Shown: positions 6,007-11,939, counted from the first letter of the stretch. The stretch is DNA of 12,053 bases from Treponema sp. (GCA_031270205.1 JAISYA010000245.1:1-12053), one strand, 5' to 3'. Translations and numbers: made by a program. The notes: generated from the sequence alone by a model not told the origin.

Positions 6007-8196
6007 CTACTCCACCCTGAACTTCGACACTTCCTTAACCAGTATGTCGATGCTTTCCTTGTTCTGCCCGCTGATTTCGTTGACGTGGGTTACCGCCGCG
6101 TTGATCTGTTCCGCGCCGCTTGCCATCTCGTTCATCCCGTTGGTGATCTCATTCGTTACCAGTTCCAGGTTCTTGCTCTCCTGGATTACCTGCCTGCTCC
6201 CCTCAAGCATCTCTTCGGAGCCGCCCTTCACCATCTGGGTCGCTTCGTTCAACCGGCTGATGGCCTCCAGTACCTGCTTGCTCCCCGCGCTCTGCTCTTC
6301 CATCGCGTTGCGGATGTTTTCTTCCTGCTCGGACACGGTCCTGACCCCGCCGTCTATCGCCTCGAACTTGCCCAGCACGCTGTTGGTGGACTTCGTAATC
6401 TTGTCGATGGAGTCTTTGATTTTTTTGAGTACCGTGGAAATCGTCTTTGACTGCTCCCCGGAGTTTTCGGCGAGCTTGCGAATTTCGTCGGCCACGACGG
6501 CGAAGCCTTTGCCCGCCTCCCCGGCGTGGGCGGCCTCAATGGCGGCGTTCATGGAAAGCAGGTTCGTTTGGCTCGCGATGTTTTCCATTACCGCGTTGAT
6601 CTCCAGGAGGCCCTCGCTTTCGCGGGCGATCTCCTGAATGTCCGTGGCCACTTCCTGCAGGCCGTTGCGCCCGACCTCCGCGGCGTCAATAAGCCCCTGC
6701 ACATTGTCGACGTTCTTGACCAGGGTCGCCGTGACCGTCTGGATGTTGGCCAGCATTTCCTCGATAGCCGAGGATGACTGGGCGACGCTTTCGCTCTGGC
6801 GGTCGACATGGCCGTTGAGCTTGTCGATGTTGACGGTGATCTGCTCCATGGTGGCGTTGGTTTCGTTAACGCTGGCGCTCTGGTTTATCACCCGGCCCTT
6901 GATGCTCTGGATGTTGGCGGTGATTTCGTTGATGGCCGCGGCGGTTTCGGTCATGTTGCCGGCAAGCTCGTTGCCGATGTCGAACAGGGCGACGCTTTGG
7001 TTTCTAATGGTAAGTACGAGATTTTTGATGTTGCCCACCATTATGTTAAAAACCTTCGCCATCTCCCCGATTTCGTCTTTCCGTATGACGCTTATCTGCC
7101 TGGTCAAATCCCCCTCTCCCAGAACGGTAAAGGACGTTATCATACTTTTGAGGGGCTTTGAGATGGAGCGGGCAATCAGGAAGGCCGCGGCGGCTATGCC
7201 CAAAAGCATTGCCACGCTGATGATAATGCTGATCCTGAGCATGTAAAGCACCGGCGCGTTGATAACGCTCATGGGGATAGCTATTGCCAGGGCCCAGGGG
7301 GTGGTGGATTTTCCCAGAACATAGGGAACGCAGGTAACACCCAGTTCCGTTATTTTGCCGTTCATATTGACGGAGTTTACAAAGACGTACTTTTCGCCCT
7401 TTTTGATGGCGTTTATCAAGTCTCCGAGGTAAGGCCCGCCCATATCCTTTTCGGTTTCGGACATGGGCTTCCCCAGCCGGGAAGCGTCAAAATGGGCGGC
7501 CACAAGCCCGCCGTTGCTGAAGGACGCGGCGATGCTGCCTTCATATGGCCTGATAGCCGCCACCCGCTCCTCAACGCTGGACAGGAGAATATCGATGCCG
7601 GCGACCCCGATGGGTTTTCCGTCCTTTTTAATGGGGACCGCCATGGAGGTTATGAGGGTATCGACCCCGTCGATTTTGTAAAAATACGGTTCCGTGATAG
7701 TTTCGTTTCCGCTCCGCATGGGATCGGAGTAATAGTCGCTTCCTTCGTAATCCTCCAGGGAATCCAGGCGGACGCCGTTGTCGGTCATGACCCAATAAGA
7801 GGTAAACCTGCCTGAAGCGTCCGACCCTTGCGTATTGACGTACTGGGCGTCCATGCCGTCCAGGGCGTTCGGCTCAAAACAGGCCCAGGCGGCGACAATG
7901 TCCGGGTTTGCCACGGCCATTTGCCTGAGAAAAGTGTTAAAAACACTGCGCCGCCGGGCAGGCTCGAAATCGTCATAGGCTTCCATCGTCTGGGCCAGGG
8001 ACCGGGCGACGCTGAAATTCGTCTCCATCCACACCTCAACCTGGCTGGCCTCATTTTCCGCCAGTTTCTCTACTTCACTCATGACCAGCGAGACAACCTG
8101 CTTTTGGGCAATATTCAACACCGTCCCCAAAAGCGTACCGATACCCGCTACGGTAACCGCGAGGATCATGATGATGAGCTTGTTCCCTATCTTCAT
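6007..8196 (-). CDS. methyl-accepting chemotaxis protein with dCache sensor
   Basis: This 729-residue transmembrane chemoreceptor has TM1 at about 7-29, a periplasmic double-Cache ligand domain at about 35-305 (including an ITEPY segment and AVPIKKDGKPIGVAGIDI), TM2 at about 318-341, a HAMP domain at about 342-395 and a long cytoplasmic coiled-coil signalling domain. The conserved hairpin tip reads ENIASQTNLLSMNAAIEAAH at 538-557, followed by GEAGKGFAVVADEIRKLAE, where CheW and CheA dock. The protein ends in FRVE with no C-terminal CheR/CheB-binding pentapeptide. AGGGGG lies eight bases before ATG. It has its own promoter and terminator and appears monocistronic. The ligand cannot be named; small organic or amino acids are typical for dCache. 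Confidence 0.95.
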   Translation of the reverse strand: MKIGNKLIIMILAVTVAGIGTLLGTVLNIAQKQVVSLVMSEVEKLAENEASQVEVWMETNFSVARSLAQTMEAYDDFEPARRRSVFNTFLRQMAVANPDIVAAWACFEPNALDGMDAQYVNTQGSDASGRFTSYWVMTDNGVRLDSLEDYEGSDYYSDPMRSGNETITEPYFYKIDGVDTLITSMAVPIKKDGKPIGVAGIDILLSSVEERVAAIRPYEGSIAASFSNGGLVAAHFDASRLGKPMSETEKDMGGPYLGDLINAIKKGEKYVFVNSVNMNGKITELGVTCVPYVLGKSTTPWALAIAIPMSVINAPVLYMLRISIIISVAMLLGIAAAAFLIARSISKPLKSMITSFTVLGEGDLTRQISVIRKDEIGEMAKVFNIMVGNIKNLVLTIRNQSVALFDIGNELAGNMTETAAAINEITANIQSIKGRVINQSASVNETNATMEQITVNIDKLNGHVDRQSESVAQSSSAIEEMLANIQTVTATLVKNVDNVQGLIDAAEVGRNGLQEVATDIQEIARESEGLLEINAVMENIASQTNLLSMNAAIEAAHAGEAGKGFAVVADEIRKLAENSGEQSKTISTVLKKIKDSIDKITKSTNSVLGKFEAIDGGVRTVSEQEENIRNAMEEQSAGSKQVLEAISRLNEATQMVKGGSEEMLEGSRQVIQESKNLELVTNEITNGMNEMASGAEQINAAVTHVNEISGQNKESIDILVKEVSKFRVE

Positions 8197-8283
8197 GTAT
8201 AATTCCCCCTAATAGAGGCGCTCTGTACCACCGGTCAGACGCCGCTTCCCGAAAAACGTTCTCAAACGGCCAACCCTGAGATA

Positions 8284-8312
8284 ATTCTAGTATAAATTGA
8301 AATGTCATTCAA
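8284..8312 (-). promoter_or_regulatory. sigma70-type promoter of the chemoreceptor gene
   Basis: Read leftward, TTGAAT (8307-8312) is separated by 17 bases from TAGAAT (8284-8289). The leader is about 80 bases and includes a small CGTT/AACG hairpin (8257-8268). No sigma28-like motif typical of flagellar and chemotaxis genes is obvious, so housekeeping transcription is favoured. Confidence 0.7.
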
Positions 8313-8391
8313 GCAATGCGGCCGGGTCAGGGCGGATTGCCCCTTCCCGCCTGAAACCTACCTGAAAGTTTCCCTCATACGGAAATTTTTC

Positions 8392-8420
8392 TTGCTTTTT
8401 TCTGAGCGGTATGGTATCTT
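8392..8420 (+). promoter_or_regulatory. probable promoter of the ferredoxin gene
   Basis: TTGCTT (8392-8397), a 17-base spacer and TATCTT (8415-8420) give a moderate sigma70 match upstream of the ferredoxin ATG at 8450. It is divergent from the chemoreceptor promoter, with about 80 bases between the two -35 boxes. Confidence 0.45.
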
Positions 8421-8449
8421 GTTGCCATCCCAAGAGAGAGAGGTATGAA

Positions 8450-8620
8450 ATGGCGTACAAAATCAGTGACGCGTGCGTTAATTGCGGTTCTTGTGACAGC
8501 GAATGTCCGACCGAGGCTATTTCCGAAAAGGATAGTCATCGCTGGATAGATCCTGATAAATGCAAGGATTGCGGCTCCTGTGTCGGGGTTTGCCCGGTCG
8601 AAGCCATAGCCGCCGAATAA
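8450..8620 (+). CDS. 2[4Fe-4S] ferredoxin
   Basis: This 56-residue clostridial-type ferredoxin is a small cytoplasmic electron carrier. Its two CxxCxxCxxxCP cluster motifs are intact: C9, C12, C15, C19 and C38, C41, C44, C48. The start at 8450 gives MAYKISDACVNCG, the usual N-terminus of the family, with GAGAGG six bases upstream. An earlier in-frame ATG at 8411 would overlap the predicted -10 box and lacks a ribosome binding site. Likely partners such as pyruvate:ferredoxin oxidoreductase, hydrogenase or nitrogenase are not in this window. Presence of the gene fits an anaerobic metabolism. Confidence 0.93.
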   Translation: MAYKISDACVNCGSCDSECPTEAISEKDSHRWIDPDKCKDCGSCVGVCPVEAIAAE

Positions 8621-8653
8621 GGATTGTTCATGGGAACATCCGGCAGCCTGCCG
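8621..8653 (+). terminator. hairpins after the ferredoxin gene, weak terminator or attenuator
   Basis: Directly after the stop codon, GGATTGTTC (8621-8629) pairs with GAACATCC (8634-8641) with one bulged T, then a second small GGC/GCC hairpin follows. The only T-run is the short CTTTTAAC near 8664-8671. Some read-through into the M23 gene 56 bases downstream seems likely. Confidence 0.4.
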
Positions 8654-8676
8654 CGTTTGCCCACTTTTAACTAAAA

Positions 8677-9651
8677 ATGCGCGGAACACGGCACACTTCT
8701 GGCAAGGGACTTCCCCTTGCCTTTTTTTTGCTTTTGCCGCTTGCCCCCCTCATGGCTCCGGCTGAGGACGCCGGCGGCGCTTTTCCGTTTATTGGCCGGC
8801 TGGACGGGCGGGATACCGCGTTCAGGCAGTACATAGCGGATGTGGAAAGCAACCGGCAGCGGGTCTTTAACCGCGAGCGGAACCGTGAAAGCCCCGCGGC
8901 CCTGGCCCAATCTCTCACTATTTACCAGTACACTCCCCAGGAGGGTGAAGACCTGTTCTCCCTGGCGGCCCGTTGCAACATACCCTACGCGGCCCTGGCG
9001 AGCCTCAACCGGCTGTCCCATCCGGCGCTGCCGGAGACGGGAACGCCGCTGCTTCTGCCCTCCATTCCGGGGATTTTCATCCCCGCTGAGCCGGAAACGG
9101 ACCTTGAGCGGCTCCTCGCGGCGGCCCGGCTCTCCCGGCGGGGGGGCGAGTCGGTAGCCCTGACCGTCAGCCGGAGCGGGACGGCGGAAATCTTTCACTT
9201 CTGCCCGGGCGCCGATTTTACCGCTACCGAGCGGGTCTTTTTTCTCAATTCCGGTTTCCGTTTCCCCCTCCGCGCCTTCACCCTGACCAGTCCCTACGGC
9301 GTCAGGCAAAACCCCGTAACCGGCGTTATCGGCCTGCACGGCGGCCTGGACCTGGCCGCCCCCGAAGGCGCTGAAGTGTTCGCGGCCGCCGAAGGAACCG
9401 TTACCGAAATCGGCAATGACCCGGTATACGGCAACTACGTGGTTATCCGGCACCGGGAAAACTGGGCGAGCCTGTACGGCCACCTGCGGAGTGTGGAAAC
9501 CACCTTGCGTTCTCTGGTACGATCCGGTACTCTTATAGGCAGGGTAGGATCAACCGGGCAATCCACCGGGCCGCATCTCCATTTCGAACTGCGGCAAAAC
9601 GGCAGGGCCAGGGATCCGGGTAAACTATTATTTCAGGCCGGCGGCCAATGA
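8677..9651 (+). CDS. secreted LysM / M23 metallopeptidase
   Basis: The 324-residue product has a signal peptide (hydrophobic run about 12-26, likely cut after APA at 27-29), a LysM-like peptidoglycan-binding segment at about 83-129 ending TPLLLPS, and a C-terminal M23 (lysostaphin-type) zinc endopeptidase domain at about 203-318. Zinc and catalytic residues are present: H221 and D225 in HGGLD, H269 in LYGHL, and H300 and H302 in GPHLHFEL. The SPYGVR lead-in at 205-210 is also typical. It should cleave peptidoglycan cross-links in the periplasm, for cell-wall remodelling or division. ATG 8677 is the only start upstream of the signal peptide, because an in-frame TAA lies at 8668-8670. No Shine-Dalgarno sequence is visible. 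Confidence 0.92.
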   Translation: MRGTRHTSGKGLPLAFFLLLPLAPLMAPAEDAGGAFPFIGRLDGRDTAFRQYIADVESNRQRVFNRERNRESPAALAQSLTIYQYTPQEGEDLFSLAARCNIPYAALASLNRLSHPALPETGTPLLLPSIPGIFIPAEPETDLERLLAAARLSRRGGESVALTVSRSGTAEIFHFCPGADFTATERVFFLNSGFRFPLRAFTLTSPYGVRQNPVTGVIGLHGGLDLAAPEGAEVFAAAEGTVTEIGNDPVYGNYVVIRHRENWASLYGHLRSVETTLRSLVRSGTLIGRVGSTGQSTGPHLHFELRQNGRARDPGKLLFQAGGQ

Positions 9652-9675
9652 GTCTTGACCGAACAATGGCGCGCC

Positions 9676-9689
9676 CCCGCGTAAGCGGG
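9676..9689 (+). promoter_or_regulatory. small intergenic hairpin between the M23 and PEGA genes
   Basis: CCCGC and GCGGG enclose a GTAA tetraloop of the stable GNRA class. The 72-base gap has no T-run, so this is more likely an mRNA stability element or intra-operon processing site than a terminator. Confidence 0.35.
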
Positions 9690-9723
9690 TTATGGGCATT
9701 GCCTCCGCCGCGCGGAAGCCGCA

Positions 9724-10716
9724 ATGGATTTGGGGATGAAATCGATACGTGTGGTACTTTTGGTTCTGTTGTTCCTCACGCTCAATGTCGAAGCGGAAAC
9801 GTTTCGCACGCTGGTGTCGGGTACCGCCGAAGTTTCAGCGGACGACTCCGGCGGCATAAGCCTCATACTGGGTATCAACAGCGCGGCTGTCGTCAGCCTG
9901 GGAACGGGGGCCCGTTTTTTCCGGGGCATAGAGCTGGAGCTTTCCGCGCCCCAACTCTGGCTTGAACATCGGGACAGCCTTGCCGTGGCGATTTACACCG
10001 ACCTCGACCAGCTTCCCGCCGCGGGCGCAGCGGACATCGAAGGCCGCCGTATCGTCTTTGAGCCCCTGCCGGGCAAACTCCAGACCGTGTACCAGATACC
10101 GGTCCGCCCCGCCCACGGCCTGCGGAGTACTCCGTATGCAACCGTAAGTACGGAGGCCGCCCTCCCCTCTTCCTTTCCCATCCTGTTCAGGCTGATGCCG
10201 GTGATCAAGGGCATGAGTGAGGAACTGGAAACCATGGTCTTCCAGTTTACCGCCCGACCCATTTTAAGCGACGAGGGCGCGGTAAAACTCAGCCCCCAGT
10301 TTCCCAAACAGCTCCCCGGAAAGCCCTTCACCGTGCTGATCGACGACGCGCCGGTGGAAAACCTCGCCGAAGAGCGGCTGCTCAAGGAAGGGGAACACTA
10401 CCTGGTGATCCTTTCCGAGGATTACCGGAATGAAAGCCGCCGCTTTGTGGTGGAGCGGGCCCGGGTCCTTGACCTAATCATTGCGCTGAAGGACTCAAGT
10501 CCCCTGATTGTGTTTGAAGGCCCCGCAAATACCGCTGTTTTTTTGGATAATGTACCGGTTACGCGGGAAAGCGGGCCAATCTCAACGGAGCCGGGCGTTC
10601 ACGAGGTCAAATTCCAGGTAGGGGACTATACCATCATCAAAACCCTGAGCGTTGAGCGGGGAAAGACATACCGGGTCGCCCTTGCGGTTGATATTAATGT
10701 GCGGGAAAGTGACTAA
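9724..10716 (+). CDS. exported protein with C-terminal PEGA-like domain, unknown function
   Basis: I do not recognise the bulk of this 330-residue protein. Residues 1-24 are a signal peptide (KSIRVVLLVLLFLTLNVEA, cut before E25). Residues about 26-180 look beta-rich with no known motif. Residues about 260-323 resemble a PEGA domain: a short LIVFEGPANTAVFLDNVPV strand pair, then EPGVHEVKF, a DYTIIKTLSV segment and a final KTYRVALAV strand. PEGA domains occur in surface or cell-wall-associated proteins. GGAAG lies six bases before ATG 9724; ATG 9736 is an alternative start that keeps the same signal peptide. It follows the M23 hydrolase by 72 bases without a terminator and precedes a strong one, so the two probably share a transcript and an envelope role. 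Confidence 0.75.
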   Translation: MDLGMKSIRVVLLVLLFLTLNVEAETFRTLVSGTAEVSADDSGGISLILGINSAAVVSLGTGARFFRGIELELSAPQLWLEHRDSLAVAIYTDLDQLPAAGAADIEGRRIVFEPLPGKLQTVYQIPVRPAHGLRSTPYATVSTEAALPSSFPILFRLMPVIKGMSEELETMVFQFTARPILSDEGAVKLSPQFPKQLPGKPFTVLIDDAPVENLAEERLLKEGEHYLVILSEDYRNESRRFVVERARVLDLIIALKDSSPLIVFEGPANTAVFLDNVPVTRESGPISTEPGVHEVKFQVGDYTIIKTLSVERGKTYRVALAVDINVRESD

Positions 10717-10790
10717 AGAAAATTTACACTCGTACCGATATATTAAATGTCGGGTTTATAGTTCCCCTCCCAAATCACTATATCTCCGAT

Positions 10791-10806
10791 ATGCCCCAAG
10801 GGGCAT
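10791..10806. repeat. 7-bp perfect palindrome with AA centre
   Basis: ATGCCCC (10791-10797) and GGGGCAT (10800-10806) flank AA, two bases upstream of the terminator stem. It may form a tandem hairpin with the terminator, or act in the leftward direction just after the repressor gene. Confidence 0.4.
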
Positions 10807-10807
10807 G

Positions 10808-10836
10808 GGCCGGTGCAAACCGGCCTTTTTATTTTT
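10808..10836 (+). terminator. strong rho-independent terminator of the M23-PEGA unit
   Basis: GGCCGGT (10808-10814) and ACCGGCC (10819-10825) enclose a GCAA tetraloop and run into TTTTTATTTTT (10826-10836). The T-run doubles as the complement of the last codons and stop (10829-10831) of the leftward repressor gene, so the two convergent units share these bases. Confidence 0.92.
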
Positions 10837-11245
10837 CATTCTGTTCAAGACTATCTTCTATTTCTTGAGGCTGTTCCAAAACTGAAGTTTTGGAACAGCC
10901 TCTCTTGTCTATCATTTCCTTCTGTATCTTCAATAACACATCGGATTGAAGCAAAAGATATTCCTGTAATTGTTCGTCCAGATTATTATATATTTCTATC
11001 AACCTGTCAAGTCTAACATCGGGCGGCTGGGAACTAAAGACTTCCCCCTTTCCCGTTCGTAACCATTCCTTATTCACATTAAATATTGTAGACACAAGGT
11101 GAATTATCCGTTCATTGATTACTTGATTTCCCAATTCCAGTTCACTGTAAAAACTTTGACTTATGTATATCCGTTTGGAAAATTCACGTTGGGAAATTTC
11201 TAATGTAGTCCTGACTTCCTTTAAGCGGTCATTTATCCGTTTCAT
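10829..11245 (-). CDS. XRE-family (phage repressor-like) transcriptional regulator
   Basis: This 138-residue regulator has an N-terminal Cro/CI-type helix-turn-helix at about 5-60 (RLKEVRTTLEISQREFSKRI, then SQSFYSELELGN), followed by the typical NVNKEWLRTGKGEVF end of small phage-type repressors. Residues about 78-112 are a helical segment with leucines (LDRLIEIYNNLDEQLQEYLL), probably for dimerisation. Residues 115-127 are encoded by a 36-bp DNA palindrome that also exists outside the gene, so this tail looks acquired. AAGGA lies about five bases before ATG. The gene is AT-rich, unlike its left neighbours. It likely represses the divergent genes starting at 11705 and perhaps itself, via the inverted repeats at 11526-11604. 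Confidence 0.88.
   Translation of the reverse strand: MKRINDRLKEVRTTLEISQREFSKRIYISQSFYSELELGNQVINERIIHLVSTIFNVNKEWLRTGKGEVFSSQPPDVRLDRLIEIYNNLDEQLQEYLLLQSDVLLKIQKEMIDKRGCSKTSVLEQPQEIEDSLEQNEK
10867..10902. repeat. 36-bp perfect palindrome inside the repressor gene (copy A)
   Basis: GAGGCTGTTCCAAAACT (10867-10883) is perfectly complementary to AGTTTTGGAACAGCCTC (10886-10902), with GA between. The element is 36 bases, a multiple of three, and lies in frame near the 3' end of the regulator gene, contributing about residues 115-127. Near-identical sequence reappears at 11441-11476, outside any gene. Confidence 0.9.
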
Positions 11246-11252
11246 ATATTCC

Positions 11253-11306
11253 TTGAGCCTGTTCCAAAGCTAATTGACTGTGCGTTAATGTTCCCGGCAT
11301 AACCGG
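11253..11306. repeat. repeat copy B, 54-base direct repeat of copy C, right arm missing
   Basis: This copy begins TTGAGCCTGTTCCAAAGCT and ends CCCGGCATAACCGG. It matches 11319-11372 at 49 of 54 positions without gaps, with a period of 66 bases. It lacks the right inverted arm that copy C has, so it looks truncated. It starts just upstream of the repressor's ribosome binding site and therefore lies in its leader. Confidence 0.85.
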
Positions 11307-11318
11307 TGATTTTATCAA

Positions 11319-11395
11319 TTGAGCCTGTTCCAAAACTAATTGACTGTACGCTAACGTTCCCGGCATAGCCGGGGGCACGGTTTTGGACCAGGCTC
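11319..11395. repeat. repeat copy C, 75-bp hairpin element with terminal inverted arms
   Basis: The outer arms GAGCCTGTTCCAAAACT (11321-11337) and GGTTTTGGACCAGGCTC (11379-11395) pair at 15 of 17 positions plus one G-T wobble. The core contains a perfect CCCGGC/GCCGGG hairpin (11359-11373). The first two bases listed extend the match with copy B. The arms match copy A except for a paired change described in the findings. Confidence 0.8.
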
Positions 11396-11407
11396 TTGCA
11401 GTTTTTC

Positions 11408-11419
11408 AGGCTAAAGCCT
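11408..11419. repeat. short palindrome between copies C and D
   Basis: AGGCT (11408-11412) and AGCCT (11415-11419) flank AA. CTTGCA occurs on each side (11395-11400 and 11418-11423). The stretch 11396-11440 links two repeat copies and shows no gene. Confidence 0.4.
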
Positions 11420-11440
11420 TGCAAAACCGCGTTTTTTAAA

Positions 11441-11476
11441 GGCTGCTGTTCCAAAACTGAAGTTTGGAACAGCCTC
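11441..11476. repeat. repeat copy D, imperfect version of the 36-bp palindrome
   Basis: The central word TGTTCCAAAACTGAAGTTT is shared with copy A, and the right arm ends GGAACAGCCTC. Compared with copy A, the left arm has three extra bases (GGCTGCTG for GGCTG) and the right arm lacks one T. Copies A and D together bracket almost the whole repressor gene. Confidence 0.8.
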
Positions 11477-11525
11477 AATTTAATAAAAATAACAAACAAT
11501 CATAAATTACACAATACGACAGAAG

Positions 11526-11566
11526 CGTATGATTTTTCCGCGACAAAGTGTATGATTTTTCATACG
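11526..11566. promoter_or_regulatory. operator-like cluster: TATGATTTTTC twice plus palindrome
   Basis: TATGATTTTTC occurs at 11528-11538 and 11551-11561. The second copy is part of the palindrome GTATGA-TTTT-TCATAC (11550-11565). The first CGTATGA (11526-11532) is also the inverse complement of TCATACG (11560-11566). This gives three half-sites in about 40 bases, as expected for a cooperative repressor binding region upstream of the leftward regulator. Confidence 0.5.
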
Positions 11567-11580
11567 ATTTATATACCTGT

Positions 11581-11604
11581 AATAGGTTGATAATATAACC
11601 TATT
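11581..11604. promoter_or_regulatory. perfect 8-bp inverted repeat, probable repressor operator
   Basis: AATAGGTT (11581-11588) and AACCTATT (11597-11604) are separated by 8 bases, so the half-site centres are 16 bases apart. The repeat covers the -35 box and most of the spacer of the rightward promoter at 11587-11615, the classic position for a repressor. The XRE protein encoded next door is the obvious candidate ligand; its half-sites differ from those at 11526-11566. Confidence 0.6.
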
Positions 11605-11615
11605 GACGGTATTAT
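11587..11615 (+). promoter_or_regulatory. strong rightward sigma70-type promoter
   Basis: TTGATA (11587-11592), a 17-base spacer and TATTAT (11610-11615) are each one base from consensus. Transcription should start near 11622, about 80 bases before the ATG at 11705. An alternative overlapping pair is TTGACG (11603-11608) with GAGAAT (11626-11631). Confidence 0.65.
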
Positions 11616-11704
11616 GAAATTATGAGAGAATACACGGTATGATTGAACGGTTCCCGGAATATTTTTATAATACCCGTTTTTTTCAGCGGCCAGGGGGGAC
11701 AATT

Positions 11705-11893
11705 ATGATCGGGAGAAAGAATAACATTGATAAATTGAGCAAAAATTACGGAGAACTGAACGACGAGGGGAGGGAGGCCCTGTTAAAGATTGGAGAAAAA
11801 GTCTTCATCATGAATAACTTTGTAAACAGGAAGATTACATCGTTCAGCAAATACAACAAGAAAGAAAAGTTTGAGAATGAACAAGATGATTAA
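11705..11893 (+). CDS. small helical protein, possible partner of the XRE repressor
   Basis: This 62-residue cytoplasmic protein is lysine- and acid-rich with no recognised domain. I chose ATG 11705 because AGGGGGG lies six to seven bases upstream; the earlier in-frame ATG at 11639 has only a weak, distant GAGAG. Residues 8-29 (IDKLSKNYGELNDEGREALL plus two) align without gaps with residues 79-100 of the XRE regulator: seven identities (D, L, Y, L, E, L, L) and several conservative changes. This kind of helix also follows the HTH in other small XRE proteins. It is transcribed divergently from the regulator under an operator-covered promoter. Function as a hetero-dimer partner or antirepressor is inference. 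Confidence 0.7.
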   Translation: MIGRKNNIDKLSKNYGELNDEGREALLKIGEKVFIMNNFVNRKITSFSKYNKKEKFENEQDD

Positions 11894-11903
11894 TTTCTTT
11901 ATA

Positions 11904-11916
11904 TGCGCGAAGCGCA
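11904..11916. repeat. small intergenic hairpin
   Basis: TGCGC (11904-11908) and GCGCA (11912-11916) enclose GAA between the small gene and the secreted-protein gene. There is no T-run, so it should not stop transcription. Confidence 0.3.
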
Positions 11917-11939
11917 CAAACTGCCGGGGAGGTGTATTT

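Noticed and set aside
8671..9483. 270-codon leftward frame opposite the M23 gene
   Set aside because: It is antisense to a clear secreted metallopeptidase with an intact active site, and has no family resemblance.
9648..9965. 105-codon rightward frame overlapping the M23 stop (ATGA) and the PEGA gene start
   Set aside because: The overlap looked like translational coupling, but the frame runs out of phase through the signal peptide of the better-supported 9724 gene and gives arginine/glycine-rich noise.
11253..11476. CRISPR array
   Set aside because: Repeats are palindromic and unequal, with no regular spacers of constant length and no cas genes.
11242..11499. 85-codon leftward reading frame overlapping the repressor leader, with a repeated GYAGN..QSISFGTGS peptide
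   Set aside because: It is a translation of repeat copies B, C and D. It has no ribosome binding site, overlaps the real regulator start, and the repeat differences would change amino acids freely.
11486..11514. Leftward promoter for the repressor (TTGTGT-17-TATTTT)
   Set aside because: The match to consensus is poor in an AT-rich stretch. It is possible, but not supported enough to list as a feature.
11639..11704. N-terminal extension of the small gene from ATG 11639
   Set aside because: The upstream start has only a weak GAGAG nine bases away, while ATG 11705 has a strong AGGGGGG at ideal distance. The extension shows no conserved-looking content.
10829..11893. Toxin-antitoxin pair formed by the XRE gene and the small gene
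   Set aside because: The genes are divergent rather than in one operon, and the small protein shows no toxin fold. The shared helix suggests a partner role instead.
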